DNA of 64,000 nucleotides from Leptospira ellinghausenii (GTDB lineage: Bacteria > Spirochaetota > Leptospiria > Leptospirales > Leptospiraceae). The position numbers were made by a program, and so were the translations under genes. How positions within the stretch are numbered: position 1 is the first letter of the stretch; every line of letters begins with the position of its first letter. Under the pieces are notes generated by a model. The model did not search any database. It was not told the origin of the DNA and worked only from the letters and a program-made list of their open reading frames with translations. The DNA is taken from positions 1 to 64,000 of the forward strand of contig NZ_BFAZ01000008.1 in assembly GCF_003114815.1 (NCBI RefSeq). The letters run 5' to 3'. Of the stretch, positions 1 through 8,758 are shown one piece after another.

Positions 1-547
1 ATAAAAAAGTTCGCAGTTCATTGGGATTATTTTTCTAAATTGGCTCGGGACCTCGTGGCGATATGAGACATAATGTTGGTATAATGTGACATAATTCGTT
101 TACGTGAAATATAAAGATAAGAGGGGTAATGCGGCGGTAAAGGGAGTGTTCCAAGAAGAACAGGTGGTCGTTTAACGTGTGATAGATTATAAAATCAAAG
201 ACTGTATACTGTTAGGTGCATCCTATAAACCTAGGCGAGTTGTGTTTGCCACCTGACGGCGAAAAGGTGAACTTGTTTGGATTTATTTTTGGCGAAACCC
301 AGATTCGTGTGGATAGATTTGCCGTTATGTGATAGATGGAGCGTATTGGGTGGCGGGTGGATTACCCCACCCAGTTCGATACGGGCGGGGATCTATACCT
401 TCCTACTCTCCCATGCCATATTTTCATAAATCTTAATATTCAATAAACCAACAATACCCATATAACAGACACCCCTAAACCCAAAAATACACTTGCAATT
501 TCTTGACTAAGCATAACCATACAAGAACCCTCTGAAGAATCCATGCC
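1..547. other. Non-coding leader region with repeats and hairpins
   Basis: No convincing reading frame is visible on either strand. The stretch from about 120 to 400 looks richer in G and C than the flanking DNA. It contains a near-repeated word (TGTGATAGAT at 178-187 and 328-337, with a variant GTGTGGATAGATT near 307-319), a CACCT...AGGTG hairpin at 250-269 and a TGGGTGG...CCACCCA hairpin at 347-373. TATAAT at 80-85, preceded by TGG, could be an extended -10 element pointing right, but no -35 is obvious. It may be an untranslated RNA, a decayed repeat or the 3' flank of something left of the window. I recognise no known RNA family. Confidence 0.5.
347..373. repeat. GC-rich inverted repeat
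   Basis: A 7-bp perfect inverted repeat (TGGGTGG / CCACCCA) encloses a 13-base loop. No T tract follows directly, so a terminator is not strongly supported. It lies in the structured non-coding stretch before the first gene. Confidence 0.35.
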
Positions 548-1579
548 ATGAAAAAGTACCTACTTATCCTTATCCTCATCCTCACCTTCTCAATTCCAAT
601 TTTTGCCATCAACACAGTGATTTTAAAAAATGGGAAAACCATCAAAGGGAAGGTAACTGATCAAAACGAAAAAGGGCTCACCATCCAAACGAGTGATGGG
701 ATACAAACCATTACGAAATTCCAAATCTTAAAAGTTGTCTATAAAGATGTAAGCGAACAAGAAGCAGAAAAAATTCGCATCGCTGAAGAAAAAAAATTAC
801 GAGATAAGGAAGAGAAAGAAAAGGCAAAATTAGAAAAGGAAAAACAAATCGCAGACGAAAAGGAACGCAAACGTTTAGAAGAAGAAGAGAAACTTGCAGA
901 AAAACAAAGGCAAGAAGAAGCAGCGAAACAAGAATCACAAGCAGAAAAAGAAGCAAAAGCCGAGGCGGAATGGCTGGCTACTAGGCAACTTGTTCCCTCT
1001 CCTGCTGCCACAAAATGTGGAGGTCGTTTGGCATTGGTCTGGAGATCTACGGTTTTACCTGGATGGGGACAATACTGCGGGGGACACAATACTTCCGCAG
1101 GTACATTCGGAATCTTATTTTTTGGATCCCTTCTTTATAGTTTGGGTCCCTTACGTACTGAAGAAAAAAATGCAAAATCACATTACGATACAATGGTACT
1201 ATTAAACCAAATAGGAGGACCAGGAACTAGACTTACCGCACAAAACATTAGTTTGCCGAATGAATTCCTAGCAGGATATATCGAAACATCAATTACAGAT
1301 GACTTAATCGTAAAAAGTAAAAACAATGCAAAAGAAGCCAACACAAAGTACCTTGCAGGACTTGGAACGGCGAGCATCATCTATATCACAAATATCATAC
1401 ATGCCTACATGATCGGAAGAGATAGATACCCAGAAAGACCAGTTGTCCAATCGGGCGGAAAACAATTTAAAGAGGGTTTCGATTTTGAATCCAGTTGGGA
1501 TAAACCTCAAGGTGTAAATGTATATCGCCCTCAATTCAATTCGATATACGCAGAACTTCGGTATTCAATCTTATTTTAA
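548..1579 (+). CDS. Exported coiled-coil protein with DUF5683-like C-terminal membrane region
   Basis: 343 residues. A signal peptide covers about residues 1-20. A short beta-rich segment follows (about 22-66, pattern TVILKNGKTIKGKV, seen in many Leptospira exported proteins). Residues 68-142 are almost entirely K/E/Q/A and should form a long coiled coil. After this come LPGWGQ (170-175), a motif typical of DUF5683-type proteins, and hydrophobic segments near 183-200 and 270-285. The family function is unknown; a cell-envelope location is likely. The next gene starts 10 bases downstream, so the two are probably co-transcribed. The Shine-Dalgarno sequence is weak (GAAGAA). Confidence 0.8.
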   Translation: MKKYLLILILILTFSIPIFAINTVILKNGKTIKGKVTDQNEKGLTIQTSDGIQTITKFQILKVVYKDVSEQEAEKIRIAEEKKLRDKEEKEKAKLEKEKQIADEKERKRLEEEEKLAEKQRQEEAAKQESQAEKEAKAEAEWLATRQLVPSPAATKCGGRLALVWRSTVLPGWGQYCGGHNTSAGTFGILFFGSLLYSLGPLRTEEKNAKSHYDTMVLLNQIGGPGTRLTAQNISLPNEFLAGYIETSITDDLIVKSKNNAKEANTKYLAGLGTASIIYITNIIHAYMIGRDRYPERPVVQSGGKQFKEGFDFESSWDKPQGVNVYRPQFNSIYAELRYSILF

Positions 1580-1589
1580 GGATATTTTT

Positions 1590-3302
1590 ATGAATCGAAT
1601 CATCTTAACCGTTTTTATCTCAATTTTATTTTTCCAATGTAGAATCTTTAAACCATCTAGCTTGGATCCCTCAGAAGACATTGGTTCATTACAAGCGTTA
1701 CTAAGATTACTCGCTCTAGCAGATGCCTTTAATACACAAAGCCAATCTGTTTTATTCATGAAGTTTACAGACTCCAATGGAACTCCTTATGCAAATGGAG
1801 TCATCGAATACTTTGTTTATAACGAAGCAGATGAAAATGGTGTGGCGACCTCACCTTATGGTGAATCTGGCAATGTACAAATTTATACAGCAACACTTGA
1901 TACATCCGGTAGAGCATTTTTGTTTTTTAGTGAAAGAGGAATTGCAAATGTATCCTTAAAAAATGTAAGTAATACCTTTATTGGGACGGTCTCCTTTCGC
2001 ATTTATAATGGCATCACAAAACAATTATTTTCCATTTATAAACAAACAGGTAATGCACAGTACATCCTGGAAGATTTAGCAAATTATAGAAATAGATTAG
2101 CAACAAGTAATACATTCACTTCTCTTGGTTCTGCCAACGGAAGGCAATTCATCTATCTTGAAGTACAATCCAATTTTATTAGTGCTAATAATTTTACAAC
2201 AACTGGTTACATTGCTTCGAGTGCTGACGGTGAATATTATGACCAAATCACAAAAATTGACGGAGTCAGTTTGGCAAGGAACACCACCACGGAAACTGTA
2301 TTAAAAGTCTCTCTTCCCATGTACAATGGATCCGAGTATGTTTTTTTCCTTTCAGCTGAAACAAGAAACTATCCTGCTTTAACATTTTTAAGTAATAAAA
2401 ATTTATACGTGAAATTCTCTGCCTTCTTACCGCCTGCTTCAGCAACTGCAATTGAGAAAACATTACCTACCCTCCATCGATTTTTTGAGAGTGTTGATAA
2501 TGCTTGGTATTACCCTGCTCTTTCCCTAGGGAGTGGTAAGTATTTGGGTACCCCACTGCTTTCCGGAGTCCCGAGACCACTAATCATCCAATTGGATTCC
2601 GATACAACATCTGATTTAGTAAGTGGCTTCAGTTGTCTAACATCATCTCCTGATGCCGAATTAGTTGCTTACCAACTCATTTCACATTTAGGTGTGAATT
2701 ACTTACAATGCCCAACAAATGCATTTGGGAGTACATTTATCTCAAACAGCATCAAAATTCCAGAACTCACCACAAACCCAGTTACCTTTGATGCAGTCTC
2801 ACCTACTACTTTCGACTCACCTGTTTTTCCTGTCCAAGACCAATTGGTAGCAGTTTTATTTTCTTCACCAAATTATTTTGGTACAACCTTTCCGAAAGGT
2901 TCCTATGCAAATCCAAGTCCAACCATTACAAAAAATAGTACCCAGATTACCGGTTTTACTTCTAGTATCGGGGGAGGTTCCTCACGATTAAGAACTGTCA
3001 AAAGTTCTAATTCCAACCATTATTTTTTACTTTCTAATGCACCAAATTTTGCCACTCCAACAATCGAAATCTATCGTAGTAGCGACAACTTAACTAGCGT
3101 TAGCCAAGTTCCATCACTCCCAAGTTTATATAGTACAGGTATTACAAATCCAGAACAAATCCAATCTGCCAATGGAAAACTCAATTTTAGTTATGCCATA
3201 TCAGCAGGGATTGGCATCGGTTCATTGCCCGTTTACCTAAACTATACCACTCGTGATGACGGTACGTGGGAAAGTTTACCAAAACTGATCAAAATAAAAT
3301 AA
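1590..3302 (+). CDS. Predicted lipoprotein of unknown function
   Basis: 570 residues. The ATG at 1590 is chosen over upstream in-frame starts because it gives a proper lipoprotein signal peptide ending in LFFQC (Cys17) and follows AAGGAT. The mature part is rich in Ser, Thr, Asn and aromatic residues with no transmembrane segment, as expected for a surface or periplasmic beta-rich lipoprotein. I recognise no domain. It follows the coiled-coil exported protein by 10 bases and faces the 3350-4261 gene tail to tail. Confidence 0.8.
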   Translation: MNRIILTVFISILFFQCRIFKPSSLDPSEDIGSLQALLRLLALADAFNTQSQSVLFMKFTDSNGTPYANGVIEYFVYNEADENGVATSPYGESGNVQIYTATLDTSGRAFLFFSERGIANVSLKNVSNTFIGTVSFRIYNGITKQLFSIYKQTGNAQYILEDLANYRNRLATSNTFTSLGSANGRQFIYLEVQSNFISANNFTTTGYIASSADGEYYDQITKIDGVSLARNTTTETVLKVSLPMYNGSEYVFFLSAETRNYPALTFLSNKNLYVKFSAFLPPASATAIEKTLPTLHRFFESVDNAWYYPALSLGSGKYLGTPLLSGVPRPLIIQLDSDTTSDLVSGFSCLTSSPDAELVAYQLISHLGVNYLQCPTNAFGSTFISNSIKIPELTTNPVTFDAVSPTTFDSPVFPVQDQLVAVLFSSPNYFGTTFPKGSYANPSPTITKNSTQITGFTSSIGGGSSRLRTVKSSNSNHYFLLSNAPNFATPTIEIYRSSDNLTSVSQVPSLPSLYSTGITNPEQIQSANGKLNFSYAISAGIGIGSLPVYLNYTTRDDGTWESLPKLIKIK

Positions 3303-3323
3303 AACCTATGACTGGGAGTAGAG

Positions 3324-3350
3324 AGTATCCTTTCGAATCTATAAGGTACT
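3324..3350. terminator. Weak bidirectional terminator candidate
   Basis: AGTATCCTT (3324-3332) can pair with AAGGTACT (3343-3350) with one bulged T, followed on the plus strand by TATTTT. It lies between two convergent genes, where a shared terminator would be expected. The stem is short. Confidence 0.3.
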
Positions 3351-4261
3351 TATTTTACAAACTTAATTTCTTTCAAAAAACTCTGAAGGATCATTTCAAA
3401 TGCAGGTGAAATGGTTTTGTTTTGGTGCAATAAAGTTTTTTGAGTCGAATAAGTTACTAATTTTTTGGAAGTCGTTTTTAAATTTGAACCAATCAATTCT
3501 GCATCCTGTTTTTGTGTTTCGTCACCATCATTAGGAAACAAAATCAATACTGGTTTGTTGATCATTTTTGCTGTATTCAGTGGTGATACCTCATCAACTA
3601 ATAAATCACCTCTTAGTTCCGCGATCGATAAACTGAGTGGAATGAAAAATCGAATCAATCTAGAATAAAGACTTTCATAACGATGTTCCACATAAGACCG
3701 CATGTCTTTATAGGGAGTATCTGCGATCACAAATCCATATTCGTATTGTCCATCTGCAAATTGTAGTGCGGTTGATGCTCCTAAATCGATACCAACAATT
3801 CCAATCCGATCTTCAGGAGTATTATCTATTTCTGAAAAATATTCAACCGCCCTCTCTAAATCCATTTTTTCATGGTAACCATATGTGGAATACTTACCAT
3901 CACTTTCCGCATGAGCCCTAGCATCATACAAAAATAAACTACAACCTCGTTTCCAAAACGGAGTCGCATAAGGTAACATTTGGATTTTAAAATTAGAAAA
4001 TCCGTGTAAAAGAATAACCCCACAATTTTGTTTTTTGGGATTTTTGAAATACCAGCCCCGTAATCGCAAAACACCATTTTGAAAACGAATTGTTTCCGGC
4101 GTTGGCAACTCAAATTCAGAAAAAGAGATTTGTTTTCTCAAGTTTTCATCGTCTGATTCACTTGGATTGGAAGGTGTTAGAATTTGTTCGGAAAGAAAAT
4201 AAGAAGCAACTAGCAGAAAGAAGGCGAGTATGAGTAGGATCCAACTTAGAGTTTTTTTCAT
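3350..4261 (-). CDS. Membrane-anchored alpha/beta hydrolase with Asp in the nucleophile elbow
   Basis: About 303 residues from the ATG at 4261 (ATG at 4267 is also possible; the longer frame to 4396 would run into the neighbour's leader). One N-terminal membrane anchor (about residues 5-22) is followed by an alpha/beta-hydrolase core: the oxyanion-loop motif VILLHGF, then YDARAHAESDG, a typical dienelactone-hydrolase/YqkD-like pattern. At the nucleophile elbow the sequence is GIDLG, so Asp159 stands where these esterases normally have Ser. Asp nucleophiles occur in haloalkane dehalogenases and epoxide hydrolases, but the rest of the protein does not look like those. It may be an altered-mechanism or non-catalytic member. 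It is divergent from the 4388 lipoprotein. Confidence 0.75.
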   Translation of the reverse strand: MKKTLSWILLILAFFLLVASYFLSEQILTPSNPSESDDENLRKQISFSEFELPTPETIRFQNGVLRLRGWYFKNPKKQNCGVILLHGFSNFKIQMLPYATPFWKRGCSLFLYDARAHAESDGKYSTYGYHEKMDLERAVEYFSEIDNTPEDRIGIVGIDLGASTALQFADGQYEYGFVIADTPYKDMRSYVEHRYESLYSRLIRFFIPLSLSIAELRGDLLVDEVSPLNTAKMINKPVLILFPNDGDETQKQDAELIGSNLKTTSKKLVTYSTQKTLLHQNKTISPAFEMILQSFLKEIKFVK

Positions 4262-4387
4262 GGACATGTGCCTAGTAGGAAGTTCTAGGAACTTAGCCAA
4301 GTGGGAAGCGAATTTTTCAAAATCTTCCAATTTAAGCCGAAAAAGAATTGCTCTCATAACAACTTTACCTTCATCTTTACGAAATCT

Positions 4388-5005
4388 ATGAAACAATATT
4401 TAGCGTTTTTCTCCCTACTACTTTCGGTATCGTTAACCAATTGTCGGACAATGGATGCAGCGATCCAATACCCTGAAACAGGAAAATCCAATCTCGGAAT
4501 CACAAAAGTTGCTGTACTCATTTTTGATATTGAAGAAGCAAAATGGGGTGACGAATTCACAGATGCAGTTTCCTTACAAATCGCAAAATCACTTCCTTTC
4601 AAAGTCATAGAACGTGAACAACTTTCCAAAGTTGTGAATGAGCAGAGTTTTTCCAAAACCGGAATCATAGATACGCAAACAGCTGTTAGAATTGGAAAAG
4701 TTCTAGGTGTGGATGCTCTAGTTTTTGGCAGAGGTTCTGCTCTAAAAAAATTCGATGATAAAGGAAAACTCATCCCAAATTTAGTCGATACCGTATCCCT
4801 AAAAATCGTTCACATAGAATCCGGACAAGTCATTGTCAATGCGCGAAAAAAACCAGGTGCCGATTGGACCATGGCACGACTTTTACAGTATAGTCTAGGA
4901 TTTGGGCTGATTTGGAGTCGTGAGGATATTTTAATTGCAACAAGCCAATACGATTTTGTCGCGGAAAGTTTAGTCGATCGAATTGTAAGTGAACTGGCTA
5001 AATAA
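4388..5005 (+). CDS. CsgG-like lipoprotein
   Basis: 205 residues from the ATG at 4388, which opens a lipoprotein signal peptide ending LTNC (Cys19). Residues about 35-110 match the CsgG/TolB-N-like fold used by outer-membrane-associated proteins: VAVLIFDIEE, then AKSLPFKVIERE, then IGKVLGVDALVFG. CsgG relatives in spirochaetes are usually of unknown role; a secretion pore like that of curli is not implied because no csgE, csgF or curlin gene is nearby. The gene stands alone between a divergent hydrolase gene and dps. Confidence 0.75.
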   Translation: MKQYLAFFSLLLSVSLTNCRTMDAAIQYPETGKSNLGITKVAVLIFDIEEAKWGDEFTDAVSLQIAKSLPFKVIEREQLSKVVNEQSFSKTGIIDTQTAVRIGKVLGVDALVFGRGSALKKFDDKGKLIPNLVDTVSLKIVHIESGQVIVNARKKPGADWTMARLLQYSLGFGLIWSREDILIATSQYDFVAESLVDRIVSELAK

Positions 5006-5023
5006 TTTTTATCAGTCTCATTT

Positions 5024-5036
5024 GATTGGATCAATC
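5024..5036. promoter_or_regulatory. Short palindrome upstream of dps
   Basis: GATTG-GAT-CAATC is a perfect 5-3-5 inverted repeat 45 bases before the dps start and 19 bases after the upstream stop. Its place fits an operator or promoter element for a stress-regulated gene. It is too short to assign to PerR, Fur or any named regulator. Confidence 0.25.
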
Positions 5037-5080
5037 GGATTCAATCACGTCTAAATTTATAGAACAAAGAGGAACCTTAA

Positions 5081-5551
5081 ATGAAAATTAATATTGGAAT
5101 TCCAGAAGAAGAAAGAAGTGCCATTTCAGAATCTTTAAAAAAACTGTTAGCTGATACATACACTCTCTACCAAAAAACACATAGTTACCATTGGAATGTA
5201 ACAGGGCCTATGTTCCAAACTTTACACCTTCTTTTTATGACTCAATACACTGAACTCTGGAATGCAATTGATCCAATTGCAGAACGAGTCCGCTCTCTCG
5301 GGTATTATGCACCAATGGGTGGATGGGAATTTGCAAAGTATTCTAGTATTTCAGAAGACAAAGAAGTTCCAAAAGCAAAAGACATGATCAAAAATTTAGT
5401 GGAAGGGAACGAAGCCGTGATTCGCACAGCACGTGCAGCTTATGCTCCGGCAGAAAAAGGGAATGACCAAGCAACCCTGGATCTATTAACACAAAGACTT
5501 GACATTCACGAAAAAACAGCATGGATGTTACGTTCGTTACTTGAAGAGTAA
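5081..5551 (+). CDS. dps: Dps family ferritin-like DNA-protection protein
   Basis: 156 residues, the usual Dps length. Dps forms dodecamers that oxidise Fe(II) with hydrogen peroxide and store the iron, protecting DNA. The diagnostic block is complete: HWNVTGPMF with His37, LH with His49, then IDPIAER with Asp64 and Glu68, matching the inter-subunit ferroxidase ligands (E. coli H51, H63, D78, E82). A good Shine-Dalgarno (AGAGGAACC) precedes the ATG. The gene is monocistronic, with a convergent neighbour 5 bases after its stop. Confidence 0.93.
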   Translation: MKINIGIPEEERSAISESLKKLLADTYTLYQKTHSYHWNVTGPMFQTLHLLFMTQYTELWNAIDPIAERVRSLGYYAPMGGWEFAKYSSISEDKEVPKAKDMIKNLVEGNEAVIRTARAAYAPAEKGNDQATLDLLTQRLDIHEKTAWMLRSLLEE

Positions 5552-5556
5552 GGGAA

Positions 5557-6354
5557 TCAAACAAACTCGTTTTGTAACCAATTTCCAAGTTTTTCCAAAA
5601 ATACTTTTTGGTGGGTAAAATGGATATAATGCCCACCACCTTCAATTTTTACTTTTACATTATTTTTAAAAAACCGATCCATAATGGAAAGATCAGATTC
5701 TTTTATGTATTCGGAATTTCCACCTAACAAAAACAAAGTCCGAGTATTTGAAATTCTATCAAATGAAAATACATCATCAAAAACCCTTCTAGCGTGATTG
5801 ATTCCCTCTACGTTCAATTTCCAACGATAAGAACCATCTTCCTCTCGTTCCAAATTCATTTGTAAAAATTGGCGGATAAACGTATCTTTTACATACTTCG
5901 CCATTTCCGTATCAATTTCCGTACGTGAGTTAAATCCACTGAGTGGAAATGACATCGATAAAATCTCATTGTCATAGGCAAACGGATATGACCTTGGTGC
6001 AATGTCTTGTATGATGAGACTTCTGAGCAAACCTGGGTGCATCAAATCAAAATACATCGCCACGAGACCTCCCATCGAATGACCGAGTAAAATCGGATTT
6101 TGGATATTTAATTGATTTAGGAAAGTTTCCAAATCATCTGCCATGAGTGGTATGGAATGTTCGTCACTGTGTGGAGAATCTCCATGATTCCTTTGGTCAA
6201 TTGCATAAACTTGACCAAACTCGGATAAAAATCTTGCGACTGTCACCCAATTTTTCGAAGAACCAAATAACCCATGTAAAATGACTATATCACCCATTGA
6301 CTTTTTAGTTGGATCGGAATTTTGAAATGGATAAACTTTGTAATTTAATTTCAC
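5557..6354 (-). CDS. YbfF-like alpha/beta-hydrolase esterase
   Basis: 265 residues, cytoplasmic, no signal peptide. The fold signatures are HGLFGSSKNW (oxyanion loop), DQRNHGDSPHS, the nucleophile elbow GHSMGG with Ser93, and a C-terminal GGGHYIHF supplying the catalytic His. The DQRNHG and GHSMGG combination is characteristic of the YbfF acyl-CoA/ester hydrolase group; the real substrate is unknown. It is the last gene of a minus-strand series running from the XPB helicase, 34 bases after the SH3-type gene. Confidence 0.87.
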   Translation of the reverse strand: MKLNYKVYPFQNSDPTKKSMGDIVILHGLFGSSKNWVTVARFLSEFGQVYAIDQRNHGDSPHSDEHSIPLMADDLETFLNQLNIQNPILLGHSMGGLVAMYFDLMHPGLLRSLIIQDIAPRSYPFAYDNEILSMSFPLSGFNSRTEIDTEMAKYVKDTFIRQFLQMNLEREEDGSYRWKLNVEGINHARRVFDDVFSFDRISNTRTLFLLGGNSEYIKESDLSIMDRFFKNNVKVKIEGGGHYIHFTHQKVFLEKLGNWLQNEFV

Positions 6355-6388
6355 AAAACTTTCCTTATGTTTGAAAATTAATTAGAGA

Positions 6389-7477
6389 TTAGCGAAAACA
6401 TTCTTTTTTTAGAATCTGTAAATGAGGCAGGATTTGTTTTTTTTCGCGAGGACCAATTTCCGATGCATAACGAAACATTTGGTTGATTTCTGATTTGATT
6501 CCTTCTCCCACTGGTGGAAAACATGGAATCGAATCTGGATCTTTAGTCATAGAGATTAGGTTTTTTACAATATCTTTTGTATATATGTTCACGTAATTTC
6601 CTGTCGGAAATAGGTACAAATATCGTAATTTACCTTTACGTATCTCTTCCAATCGACAACGTAAGTCCGCTCCACAATCATTCACGGGAATACTTTCAGT
6701 TGCCAGATAACCTGCGTAATCCGAATGTTTTGTTTTTGGATAGGATTCGAGTAATTTCCAAAAATAATTGGAATCTACATAATATTTTCCAGAAGAATAA
6801 TCATATAATAACTTTGTTTGGTGGCGTTTTAAAAACTCAAGAGTCTCTGGATCATTGTCTGGTTTGATTCCTTTTTCATTCATCAAATCCACAGTTTTTT
6901 TTAAGAAAAAACCTGCTTTCGCTCTAAGGAAAATAAACTCATCCCCTGTAAATTTACCTGAAGAAGAAATCGAAAATATTGTATCAGTGATTTCTTGTTT
7001 TGCCAAAAAATCCACTTGTTTCGATTGAATCAATTTCTCTGCTTCAAATAACAATGTGGAAAGGTATTGTTTTGGAGGAACTGAACGCACCACTGATCGT
7101 TTGATAAATCCGGAAAGTCCATCTTGGAGTTTGACTGGAATCCAATCTTCTTTGGGGCTTTCCAATGAATTTTGATCATACGTAACAGGTTCACCAAACT
7201 TTAGTTTTCGCAAAACATCACTTTTTTGGTCTGCAAAGAGATGTAAATTAAGACCAATCACTGGGATGACAATCTCAGAATGTAGGTCCCTTTGAAAAAG
7301 TTCAGATGGTTTGGTCTGTTTTGGTTTTTCCTGGAACGTAGGAGCTGCAAAAAGGGGAGTAATTCCGAATAGAGCAACTAACAATACAAAGCTGATTTTT
7401 CCTAAAAATCTAAACGGAAGACTAGAACCAAAATTTTGCATTTTGTTTCCAATCCATAGGAATCGAAATCGTTTCAT
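6389..7477 (-). CDS. Exported protein with bacterial SH3-like domain
   Basis: The start is uncertain: ATGs at 7531, 7477 and 7441 are in frame. 7477 has GGA 7 bases upstream, and 7441 gives the cleanest signal peptide (hydrophobic FVLLVALFGITPLFAA). After the signal peptide comes a region with the pattern of an SH3b domain (NLHLFADQKSDVLRKLKFGE ... GLSGFIKRSVV). The remaining 230 residues are mainly helical with a Cys pair (CGADLRC) and no recognised domain. SH3b domains often bind peptidoglycan, so a periplasmic wall-associated role is possible. It lies between the aspartate aminotransferase and an esterase gene, same strand. Confidence 0.7.
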   Translation of the reverse strand: MKRFRFLWIGNKMQNFGSSLPFRFLGKISFVLLVALFGITPLFAAPTFQEKPKQTKPSELFQRDLHSEIVIPVIGLNLHLFADQKSDVLRKLKFGEPVTYDQNSLESPKEDWIPVKLQDGLSGFIKRSVVRSVPPKQYLSTLLFEAEKLIQSKQVDFLAKQEITDTIFSISSSGKFTGDEFIFLRAKAGFFLKKTVDLMNEKGIKPDNDPETLEFLKRHQTKLLYDYSSGKYYVDSNYFWKLLESYPKTKHSDYAGYLATESIPVNDCGADLRCRLEEIRKGKLRYLYLFPTGNYVNIYTKDIVKNLISMTKDPDSIPCFPPVGEGIKSEINQMFRYASEIGPREKKQILPHLQILKKECFR

Positions 7478-7532
7478 ACCAATTCCGATTGTCCCTTTAC
7501 AAAATAGTTTTAGTAAAGGAACAAGTTTCATC

Positions 7533-8750
7533 TTATTTTTGTAAATCCTCAACCATTTGTTTGATACGTGCTACACCTTTTTCGATGTCTTTATCACCTA
7601 ACGCATAAGACAAACGAATGGCTTTGTCATCTCCAAAGGCAATCCCGGGCACTGCTGCCACATTGTATTTGTCGAGAAGCACATCACAAAAAAGTTTCGA
7701 AAGAGAAGTTTCCTTTTTTTCAGCCAAGAGTCGTTTGAATCCAGGCAATTCATACACGCCCGTGATATAAGGGAATGCATAAAAAGCACCTTCAGGCATT
7801 CGGCATTCCACACCTGGAATCTCTCGTAAAAGTCCCACAATGAGTTTACGACGTTTGTCAAAAGCCTTTAACATTTCTGCCACAGGTGTTTGGTCCCCTA
7901 TGAGAGCGGCTTCCGCTGCAGCTTGGGAAATGGAAGAAGCATTGCTCGTGGATTGGCCTTGCATGGTATCCATGTTTTTCACAATCTCTACATTCCCTGC
8001 CCCGTATCCAATTCTCCAACCCGTCATCGAGTACGCTTTCGATACACCATTGATGACAAAGGTTTTTTCTTTCATCTTAGGTGAAATCATCGCAGGGTTC
8101 ACAAATTCCAATCCATCATAGATGATTTTTTCGTAAATATCATCGGAAACAGTTAGTATGTCTTTTGGTTCCAAAACCTTCACGAGTGCTTCTACATCCG
8201 AACGGGTGTAAGCTGCTCCCGTTGGATTGGATGGAGAATTAAAAATAAAGACTTTTGTTTTCGGAGTGATTGCCTTTTCTAATTGTTCCGCCGTGATTTT
8301 AAATCCACTGGAAATGTCCGTTGCAACAATCACAGGAGTTCCTTCTGCCAAACGAACGATATCCGCATAACTCACCCAATACGGTGCAGGGATAATTACT
8401 TCATCACCAGGATTGAGAGTCGCCATAAAAAAATTATAAAGAACTTGTTTTCCACCCGTTCCCACAATGATTTGATTTTTTTCGTACTTTAATCCGTTTT
8501 CGGTTTCAAACTTCTTAATAATGGCATCTTTCAGAGAAACGGTTCCACTCACGGGAGTGTATTTGGTTTTCCCTTGGTCCATTGCTTTTTTAGCAGCTTC
8601 TTTGATATGAGTTGGTGTATCGAAGTCAGGTTCCCCTGCACCAAATCCAACCACATCAAGTCCACTCGCTTTCAATTGATTGGCTTTAGCCGTGATCGCG
8701 AGAGTGGGAGAAGGTTCTACGACATCGAGTCGTTTTGCTATAAGTTTCAT
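7533..8750 (-). CDS. aspC: Aspartate aminotransferase, class I (subgroup Ib)
   Basis: 405 residues. Pyridoxal-phosphate aminotransferase interconverting aspartate + 2-oxoglutarate and oxaloacetate + glutamate; subgroup Ib members may also act on prephenate. Seen: GAGEPDFDTP near the N terminus, IVGTGGKQ, FNSPSNPTGAAY, and SKAYSMTGWRIGY, in which the Lys forms the PLP Schiff base. The length is normal for the family. The upstream XPB gene ends 8 bases before the start, so they are probably co-transcribed. Confidence 0.92.
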   Translation of the reverse strand: MKLIAKRLDVVEPSPTLAITAKANQLKASGLDVVGFGAGEPDFDTPTHIKEAAKKAMDQGKTKYTPVSGTVSLKDAIIKKFETENGLKYEKNQIIVGTGGKQVLYNFFMATLNPGDEVIIPAPYWVSYADIVRLAEGTPVIVATDISSGFKITAEQLEKAITPKTKVFIFNSPSNPTGAAYTRSDVEALVKVLEPKDILTVSDDIYEKIIYDGLEFVNPAMISPKMKEKTFVINGVSKAYSMTGWRIGYGAGNVEIVKNMDTMQGQSTSNASSISQAAAEAALIGDQTPVAEMLKAFDKRRKLIVGLLREIPGVECRMPEGAFYAFPYITGVYELPGFKRLLAEKKETSLSKLFCDVLLDKYNVAAVPGIAFGDDKAIRLSYALGDKDIEKGVARIKQMVEDLQK

Positions 8751-8758
8751 TTTGTCCT

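Noticed and set aside
173..217. Integron attC-like words (GTTTAAC and GTTAGGT)
   Set aside because: The two ends are only partly complementary, the spacing is too short for attC, and no integrase or cassette structure is present.
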